9,053 nucleotides of DNA, from the NCBI GenBank assembly GCA_036392615.1, contig DASVXQ010000602.1, positions 1 through 9,053 of the forward strand. Reading direction: 5' to 3'. This document shows positions 4,624 to 9,053 of the stretch, one piece after another. The position numbers and the translations under genes were made by a program. Source of the DNA: DASVXQ01 sp036392615 (GTDB taxonomy: Bacteria; Actinomycetota; CALGFH01). The notes under the pieces are model-generated. The model was not told the DNA's origin. It did no database searches and was given only the letters and a program-made list of their open reading frames with translations. Each line of letters begins with the position of its first letter. Position 1 is the stretch's first letter.

Positions 4624-5469
4624 GTGGCCATCAAGGGGAAGACCAAGCGCAGCCAAGGCCGGCCCATGCGCCGGCCTGCCACCGCACCGCGCCCGCAGTT
4701 CGTCGAGCGCCGCGCCCCGTGGTGGCGGGCGCCAGCCTTCGGAGTGACCATCGCGGTGGTCGTGCTCGCCGTCACGCTGCTGGCGGCCTGGAACCGCACC
4801 CAGCTCGGCTGGGGCCGCGACGACATCCGGCGCTTCTCGACCCAGCTGGGCGCCCAGACCGACCAGCTCACCCCGATCCTGGGGGCGGGCACCAAGCAGC
4901 TGCCGGGGATGCAGACCGCGGCCGACGTCGCCAGCGGCAGCCTCAAGCCCAAGGACCTCCAGGTGCGGGCGAGCGGCTGGTCGGCCAAGATCAGCGAGCT
5001 GAGCCAGAAGGTCGCCAACATCACCGTCGGCACGCCGGAGGCGGTCAGCTCCTTCGACGGCACGCCGGTCAACAACGTCGGCGGCCACGTGCCGCTGCTG
5101 AACAGCGTGCGCGACGCCTACACCGCGGCGTTCGACTTCTACGGGCAGGCGGCCACCACCTACCAGGCGGCCGGCGGGGCCAGCGGCGCCCAGGTGCAGC
5201 AGCTGCTCCAGCAGGCGCAGGGCGACAGCGCCAAGGCCGGCCAGGCGATGGACAACGCCGCCGCGCTGCTGGCGCGCGTGATGGTGCAGTACCACCTGCC
5301 GGTGAGCCAGCAGCTGCCGGGCGAGTCGAGCACCGCCTTCGGCAACCGCACCGGCGCGGTCTCCGGCGACCCGACCCAGCAGCTCGACCCCTCGCAGGTC
5401 CCGGGCGCCACGCCGGTCCCGCCGACCAGCGGGGCCTCCACGCCGCCGTCCTCCTCGGGCAACCCCTAG
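4624..5469 (+). CDS. Bitopic membrane protein of unknown function between tatC and the lipid kinase
   Basis: This 281-residue protein is not recognised. It has a basic cytoplasmic N-terminus (1-37, starting MAIKGKTKRS), one transmembrane helix at about 38-56 (PAFGVTIAVVVLAVTLLAAW), and a large outer part predicted from composition to be mainly helical (60-235). This part has regularly spaced Leu/Ala and an AQVQQLLQQAQGDSAKAGQAMD stretch, here split as AQVQQLLQQAQG and DSAKAGQAMD (189-210). The end (240-281) is a Pro/Ser/Thr-rich, disordered tail. No cysteine, catalytic motif or lipobox was seen. The GTG start at 4624 has GAGGGAG 10 bases upstream, overlapping the end of tatC, and only 6 bp separate the genes, so it is cotranscribed with tatC. 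The N-in topology and helical ectodomain would suit a cell-envelope scaffold or a surface binding protein, which is speculation. Confidence 0.85.
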   Translation: MAIKGKTKRSQGRPMRRPATAPRPQFVERRAPWWRAPAFGVTIAVVVLAVTLLAAWNRTQLGWGRDDIRRFSTQLGAQTDQLTPILGAGTKQLPGMQTAADVASGSLKPKDLQVRASGWSAKISELSQKVANITVGTPEAVSSFDGTPVNNVGGHVPLLNSVRDAYTAAFDFYGQAATTYQAAGGASGAQVQQLLQQAQGDSAKAGQAMDNAAALLARVMVQYHLPVSQQLPGESSTAFGNRTGAVSGDPTQQLDPSQVPGATPVPPTSGASTPPSSSGNP

Positions 5470-5491
5470 ACGGGCCCGGGCCTCGAGCGCG

Positions 5492-6481
5492 ATGCGCGCC
5501 CTGCTGGTGCACAACCCGGCCGCCGGCGGCGGCCGCTCCGCCAGGCTGCTGGAGCCCGTGCTCGAGCGGCTGGGCCGCGGCGGCTTCCAGGTCGAGCAGC
5601 ACCGCTCGGTCTCGCTGGAGGACGCCAGCCTGGCGGCCCGCCAGGCGGCCTCGTTGGTGGACGTGGTGGTGGCGATGGGCGGCGACGGCACCGTCGGCTC
5701 GTGCGCTGCCGGGCTGGCCGCCGCCGGCCTGGCGGCCCGGTCGAACTTCGCCGCCGGCGACACCGCCGCCCACGCCGGCTACCGGGCGGTGCCGCTGGCG
5801 GCGCTGGGGGTGATCCCGGCGGGCGGCGGCAACGACGGCGCCCGCAACCTCGGCCTGCCGCACGACGACCCGCTGGCGGCGGCGACCATGCTGTCCGGGC
5901 TGGCGGCGCGGCCGGCGGACCTGGTGCGGGCGGGGGAGCGGTACCTGCTCAACGCCGGCGGCGCCGGTTTCGACGCCGAGGTCAGCCGGCGCGCCAACCT
6001 GCGGCTGGCGAAGGCGCCGGGGCAGTCGCGCTACGTCGGCGCGGTGCTCGCCGAGCTGGCCATCGGGCGGCCCAGGAACTTCCGGCTCGATCTGGACGGC
6101 AGGACGATCACCACCAGCGCGTGGATGGTCTCGGTGGCCAACAGCCAGAGCTACGGCGGGGGCATGCGGATCGCGCCGGAGGCGCTGCTCGACGACGGCC
6201 TGCTGGACGTGATGGTGGTGGACGGGGCGCTGTCCAAGCCGGGCTTCCTGGCGACCTTCCCCAAGGTCTTCTCCGGCCGCCACGTCGAGAACCCGCTGGT
6301 GCGGCTGCACCGCGCGGCACGCGCGACGCTGGAGGCCGACGAGCCGGTGGCGGTGCACTTCGACGGCGAGCCGGGCGGCACCGTGCCGGTCACCTTCGAG
6401 GTGGTGCCGGCCGCGCTCGCGGTGCTGGCGACCGAGGACGCGCCGGCGTTCAGCCGGCGTCCTTCGTCCTCTGCCCCTTGA
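5492..6481 (+). CDS. Diacylglycerol/lipid kinase family protein (DAGK catalytic domain)
   Basis: The 329-residue protein carries the diacylglycerol-kinase fold. This family phosphorylates a lipid hydroxyl (diacylglycerol or a sphingoid-like lipid) with ATP at the inner membrane face. Visible motifs are HNPAAGGGRS (7-16), the nucleotide loop GGDGT (63-67), a GVIPAGGGNDGARNLGLP element (106-123; canonical GTGNDFAR, so Thr and Phe are both replaced by Gly), NAGGAGFDAEV (154-164), DDGLLDVMVV (234-243) and the catalytic-region DGE (291-293). About 20 extra residues (roughly 80-100, with FAAGDTAAHAGY) lie between GGDGT and the GxIPAG element, where the family usually has a short link. The ATG lies 22 bp after the previous stop, with no strong ribosome site. 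The 3' end overlaps the sdhB stop on the other strand by 32 bp. The substrate cannot be told from sequence. Confidence 0.9.
   Translation: MRALLVHNPAAGGGRSARLLEPVLERLGRGGFQVEQHRSVSLEDASLAARQAASLVDVVVAMGGDGTVGSCAAGLAAAGLAARSNFAAGDTAAHAGYRAVPLAALGVIPAGGGNDGARNLGLPHDDPLAAATMLSGLAARPADLVRAGERYLLNAGGAGFDAEVSRRANLRLAKAPGQSRYVGAVLAELAIGRPRNFRLDLDGRTITTSAWMVSVANSQSYGGGMRIAPEALLDDGLLDVMVVDGALSKPGFLATFPKVFSGRHVENPLVRLHRAARATLEADEPVAVHFDGEPGGTVPVTFEVVPAALAVLATEDAPAFSRRPSSSAP
6441..6459. terminator. Hairpin at the convergent kinase/sdhB junction, possible bidirectional terminator
   Basis: CGCCGGC (6441-6447) and GCCGGCG (6453-6459) pair perfectly around a 5-nt loop, GTTCA, that carries the sdhB stop codon (6450-6452, minus strand). 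With a 2-nt bulge the stem can grow by three pairs (6436-6438 with 6460-6462). On the + strand a pyrimidine-rich TCCTTCGTCCTC follows. As no intergenic space exists, this is the only local candidate for ending either transcript. Confidence 0.4.
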
Positions 6482-7214
6482 GCTTGCGGCCGAGCCACGC
6501 CAGCGGGTCGTAGGAGCGGTCCACCACCCGCTCCTTCAGCGGGATGATGGCGTTGTCGGTGATGTGGATGTCCTCCGGGCAGACCTCGGTGCAGCACTTG
6601 GTGATGTTGCAGAGGCCGATGCCGCCCTGCTGCCGGATGATCTCGCGCCGGTCATTGGTGTCGAGCGGGTGCATCTCCAGCTCGGCGAAGCGGATGAACA
6701 TGCGCGGCCCGGCGAAGCTCGGCTTGTTCTCCTCGTGGTCGCGGATCACGTGGCAGACGTTCTGGCACAGGAAGCACTCGATGCACTTGTGGAACTCCTG
6801 CGCCCGGTCGATGTCGCGCTGCTGCATCCGGTAGGTGCCGTCGGGCTCCTTGGGGCCGGGCTGGAACATCGGCACCCGCTTGGCCATCTCGTAGTTGAAC
6901 GACACGTCGGTGACCAGGTCGCGGATGATCGGGAAGGTCCTGATCGGCGTGACCGTGATGGGCTCGGCCGGGTCGAAGAGGTTCAGCCGGGTCATGCACA
7001 GCAGCCGCGGCTTGCCGTTGATCTCCGCGCTGCACGACCCGCAGCGGCCGGCCTTGCAGTTCCAGCGGACGGCCAGGTCGCCGGCCTGGGTCGCCTGCAC
7101 GCGGTGGATGGCGTCGAGGACGACCTCGCCCTCCTCCACCTCGACCCGGTAGTCGCGCAGCGCGCCGCCGTCGGCATCGCCGCGCCACAACCGGAGGGTC
7201 TGCTCGTAGCCCAT
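6450..7214 (-). CDS. sdhB: Succinate dehydrogenase/fumarate reductase iron-sulfur subunit
   Basis: This 254-residue subunit passes electrons from SdhA to the quinone site of the membrane anchor. The N-terminal ferredoxin-like domain binds [2Fe-2S] through C53, C58, C61 and C73 (WNCKAGRCGSCSAEINGK and LLCMTR). The C-terminal domain has CIECFLCQNVCH (C144, C147, C150, C154) and CNITKCCTEVCP (C202, C208, C212). In the family pattern C144/C147/C150/C212 hold [4Fe-4S], and C154/C202/C208 hold [3Fe-4S]. All ligands are present. Sequence words such as LRLWRGD, EVEEGEVVLDAIHR, EFHKCIECF and ITKCCTEVCPE follow the mycobacterial Sdh1 type as I remember it. I chose ATG 7214, since homologues begin MGY; the GTG at 7223 (257 residues) is the alternative. 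It follows sdhA by 48 bp on the same strand. It overlaps the facing lipid kinase gene. Confidence 0.95.
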   Translation of the reverse strand: MGYEQTLRLWRGDADGGALRDYRVEVEEGEVVLDAIHRVQATQAGDLAVRWNCKAGRCGSCSAEINGKPRLLCMTRLNLFDPAEPITVTPIRTFPIIRDLVTDVSFNYEMAKRVPMFQPGPKEPDGTYRMQQRDIDRAQEFHKCIECFLCQNVCHVIRDHEENKPSFAGPRMFIRFAELEMHPLDTNDRREIIRQQGGIGLCNITKCCTEVCPEDIHITDNAIIPLKERVVDRSYDPLAWLGRKLKGQRTKDAG

Positions 7215-7225
7215 GTCAGTCACGT

Positions 7226-7230
7226 CTCCT
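7226..7230 (-). promoter_or_regulatory. AGGAG ribosome binding site of sdhB (start ambiguous)
   Basis: On the minus strand AGGAG lies two bases before GTG 7223 and eleven before ATG 7214. Two bases is too close for a normal start and eleven is at the long end of the usable range, so the site favours the ATG. This agrees with the usual MGY N-terminus of the family. Confidence 0.55.
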
Positions 7231-7262
7231 GATCGTTCGTCCTCCGCCCTGGCGGGGAGCGG

Positions 7263-9053
7263 TCACTTGTCCTCGAAGAGCTGCCGCAGGTCCTCGGGCA
7301 TCTCCGGCAGCGGCTCGCGCCGCAGGTCCAGCTTGCCGTCCCGCCGGATCAGCACCATGTTGAGCTTGCCCAGCTCGGGGTCGGCCTTGGGGTAGTCGTC
7401 GCGGGTGTGGCCGCCGCGGCTCTCCTTGCGCTCCAGCGCGGCGGTGGCCACGCACTCCGAGACCGCCAGCATCGACTGGAGGTCGAGCGCGAGGTGCCAG
7501 CCGGGGTTGTACTGCCGGTTGCCCTCCACCCGCACGGTGGCCGCGCGGTCCTGGAGCTGGCCGAGCTTCTCCAGCGCGCTCTTCAGCTCGCCCTCGGTGC
7601 GGATGATGCCGACCAGCTCCTGCATGGTCGCCTGGAGGTCCTGGTGGAGCGCGTAGGGGTTCTCGCCGCGCTCGCGCTCGAACGGCGCCAGCGCCGCCGC
7701 GGCGGTCTCGGCGATCTGGCCCTCGTCCAGGACCGGCAGCTCGCCCAGGCCGAGCGCGTGCTCGGCCGCGTAGCGGCCCGCTCGGCGGCCGAACACCAGC
7801 AGGTCACTGAGCGAGTTGCCGCCCAGCCGGTTGGCGCCGTGCATCCCGCCGGCCGCCTCGCCGGCGGCGAACAGGCCGGCCACCGAGGCCGCCTGGGTGT
7901 CCGGGTCGACCCGCACGCCGCCCATCACGTAGTGGCAGGTCGGGCCGACCTCCATCGGCTCCTTGGTGATGTCGACGTCGGCCAGCTCCTTGAACTGGTG
8001 GTACATGCCCGGCAGCCGCCGCTTGATGTCGTCGGCGCTGCGACGCGAGGCCACGTCCAGGAACACGCCGCCGTGCGGGCTGCCGCGCCCCTCCTTGACC
8101 TCGGTGTTGATCGCCCGGGCGACCTCGTCGCGCGGCAGCAGGTCGGGGGTGCGGCGGTTGCCCTCGCGGTCGTTGTACCAGCGGTCCGCCTCCTCCTCGG
8201 TCTCGGCCGTCTCGGAGCGGAACATGTCGGGGATGTAGTCGAACATGAAGCGCCGGCCCTCGGCGTTGCGCAGCACGCCGCCGTCGCCGCGCACCCCCTC
8301 GGTCACCAGGATGCCGCGCACCGACGGCGGCCAGACCATGCCGGTCGGGTGGAACTGCACGAACTCCATGTCGATCAGGTCGGCGCCGGCCCACAGCGCC
8401 AGCGCGTGGCCGTCGCCGGTGTACTCCCAGGAGTTGGAGGTGACCGTCCAGGCCTTGCCGATGCCGCCGGTCGCCAGGATCACCGCCTTGGCGCGGAAGA
8501 CCACGAAGCGGCCGGTCTCGCGCCAGTAGCCGAACGCCCCGGCGATGCGGCCCTGGTCGTCGGTCAGCAGCCGGTTGACGGTGCACTCCATGAACACCTC
8601 GATGCTGCCGCCGCCGACCATGCGGTGCTGGAGCGTGCGGATCATCTCCAGGCCGGTGCGGTCGCCGACGTGCGCCAGCCGGGCGTAGCGGTGGCCGCCG
8701 AAGTCGCGCTGGAGGATGCGCCCGTCGGGGGTGCGGTCGAACAGCGCGCCCCACTCCTCCAGCTCCAGCACCCGGTCGGGCGCCTCCTGGGCGTGGATCT
8801 GCGCCATCCGCCAGTTGTTGAGCAGCTTGCCGCCGCGCATGGTGTCGCGGAAGTGCACCTGCCAGTTGTCCTCCTGCCACACGTTGCGCAGGGCGGCGGC
8901 GATGCCACCCTCGGCCATCACCGTGTGGGCCTTGCCCAGCAGCGACTTGCAGACGATGGCGGTGCGGGCGCCCGCGTCGTGCGCGGCGATGGCGGCCCGC
9001 AGCCCCGCCCCACCGGCCCCCACCACGACCACGTCGTAGGAGTGCCGCTCGAG
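7263..9053 (-). CDS. sdhA: Succinate dehydrogenase/fumarate reductase flavoprotein subunit (5' end cut by window)
   Basis: The 596 visible residues are nearly the whole catalytic subunit, which oxidises succinate to fumarate with FAD. The frame stays open to the window edge (first residues LERHSYDVVVVG), so the true start lies just outside; a GTG at 9032 would fall inside the first beta strand and is not credible. Counting from the first visible residue, the FAD Rossmann loop GAGGAG is 12-17 and the likely FAD-linking histidine sits in KAHTVMAEGG (H43). Active-site elements are FVQFHPTGM (H235), LPRDEVARAI (R308), GPTCHYVMGG (H374) and GANRLGGNSLSDLLVFGRRAG, here as GANRLGGNSL (R409). The C-terminal helical part has SRGGHTRDDYPKADPELGKL. 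It heads the visible sdhA-sdhB operon; a membrane anchor gene is expected upstream, beyond the right edge. Like sdhB, it resembles the mycobacterial Sdh1 type. Confidence 0.95.
   Translation of the reverse strand, partial: LERHSYDVVVVGAGGAGLRAAIAAHDAGARTAIVCKSLLGKAHTVMAEGGIAAALRNVWQEDNWQVHFRDTMRGGKLLNNWRMAQIHAQEAPDRVLELEEWGALFDRTPDGRILQRDFGGHRYARLAHVGDRTGLEMIRTLQHRMVGGGSIEVFMECTVNRLLTDDQGRIAGAFGYWRETGRFVVFRAKAVILATGGIGKAWTVTSNSWEYTGDGHALALWAGADLIDMEFVQFHPTGMVWPPSVRGILVTEGVRGDGGVLRNAEGRRFMFDYIPDMFRSETAETEEEADRWYNDREGNRRTPDLLPRDEVARAINTEVKEGRGSPHGGVFLDVASRRSADDIKRRLPGMYHQFKELADVDITKEPMEVGPTCHYVMGGVRVDPDTQAASVAGLFAAGEAAGGMHGANRLGGNSLSDLLVFGRRAGRYAAEHALGLGELPVLDEGQIAETAAAALAPFERERGENPYALHQDLQATMQELVGIIRTEGELKSALEKLGQLQDRAATVRVEGNRQYNPGWHLALDLQSMLAVSECVATAALERKESRGGHTRDDYPKADPELGKLNMVLIRRDGKLDLRREPLPEMPEDLRQLFEDK

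Noticed and set aside
3361..5763. Very long open frame on the minus strand (about 800 codons)
   Set aside because: It lies opposite tatA, tatC, the unknown membrane protein and the kinase. It is low-complexity (Arg, Gly, Ala, His, Asp-rich) with no motif; long antisense frames are normal in DNA of this GC content.
5069..6358. Long open frame on the minus strand (429 codons) opposite the kinase
   Set aside because: Arg/Gly/Ala/His-rich sequence without motifs; a shadow of the kinase gene and its upstream neighbour.
6564..7232. Open frame on the + strand opposite sdhB
   Set aside because: sdhB carries all iron-sulfur ligands on the minus strand; the opposite frame is Leu/Asp/Val/Ala/His-rich shadow sequence.
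7224..7262. Inverted repeat CCGCC-AG-GGCGG between sdhA and sdhB
   Set aside because: The two-base gap is too small for a hairpin loop, and the arms are only 5 bp of GC-rich sequence; likely chance.

Overview
The window is very GC-rich (third codon positions almost all G or C) and reads as chromosomal DNA of a high-GC actinobacterium (Actinomycetota). The marker is the block pafB-pafC / small membrane protein / tatA / tatC / unknown membrane protein / lipid kinase, whose core (pafBC followed by tatAC) is a conserved actinobacterial neighbourhood in Mycobacterium and Streptomyces. The succinate dehydrogenase subunits are of the actinobacterial, mycobacterial Sdh1-like type. I cannot name the genus. 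No rRNA, tRNA, CRISPR array, insertion sequence or phage gene was recognised.

Layout. Bases 2-208 hold the 3' end of an unidentified + strand gene. It converges on a TetR-family regulator (222-848, - strand). A 307-bp intergenic region follows, with a perfect 9+9 inverted repeat overlapping a possible tetR promoter and a LexA-box-like element upstream of pafB. From 1156 to 6481 all genes are on the + strand: pafB and pafC (WYL-domain DNA-damage transcription regulators, stop and start overlapping by 4 bp), an 85-residue single-pass membrane protein that seems to start at CTG, tatA and tatC (twin-arginine translocase), a bitopic membrane protein of unknown function, and a diacylglycerol/lipid kinase. 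Facing them on the - strand are sdhB (6450-7214) and the 5'-truncated sdhA (7263 to the right edge). They form an operon whose upstream part, presumably including a membrane anchor gene, lies outside the window.

How the parts relate. PafB and PafC act together as the LexA-independent DNA-damage activator known from mycobacteria. TatA and TatC export folded proteins. The lipid kinase and the unknown membrane protein sit at the membrane, and SdhAB feeds electrons from succinate to the quinone pool. The genes share a neighbourhood more than one pathway.

Departures from the usual arrangement are the main interest. The proteasome gene pafA is not beside pafB (a divergent tetR takes that place), and helY does not follow the tat/kinase genes. 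There is also a perfect 10-bp hairpin at the start of tatC, a hairpin whose loop carries the sdhB stop codon inside the overlapping end of the kinase gene, and a putative SOS box in front of pafB. I see no wholly new multi-gene system. The regulatory arrangement around pafB and the conserved-looking small membrane proteins are the best leads.
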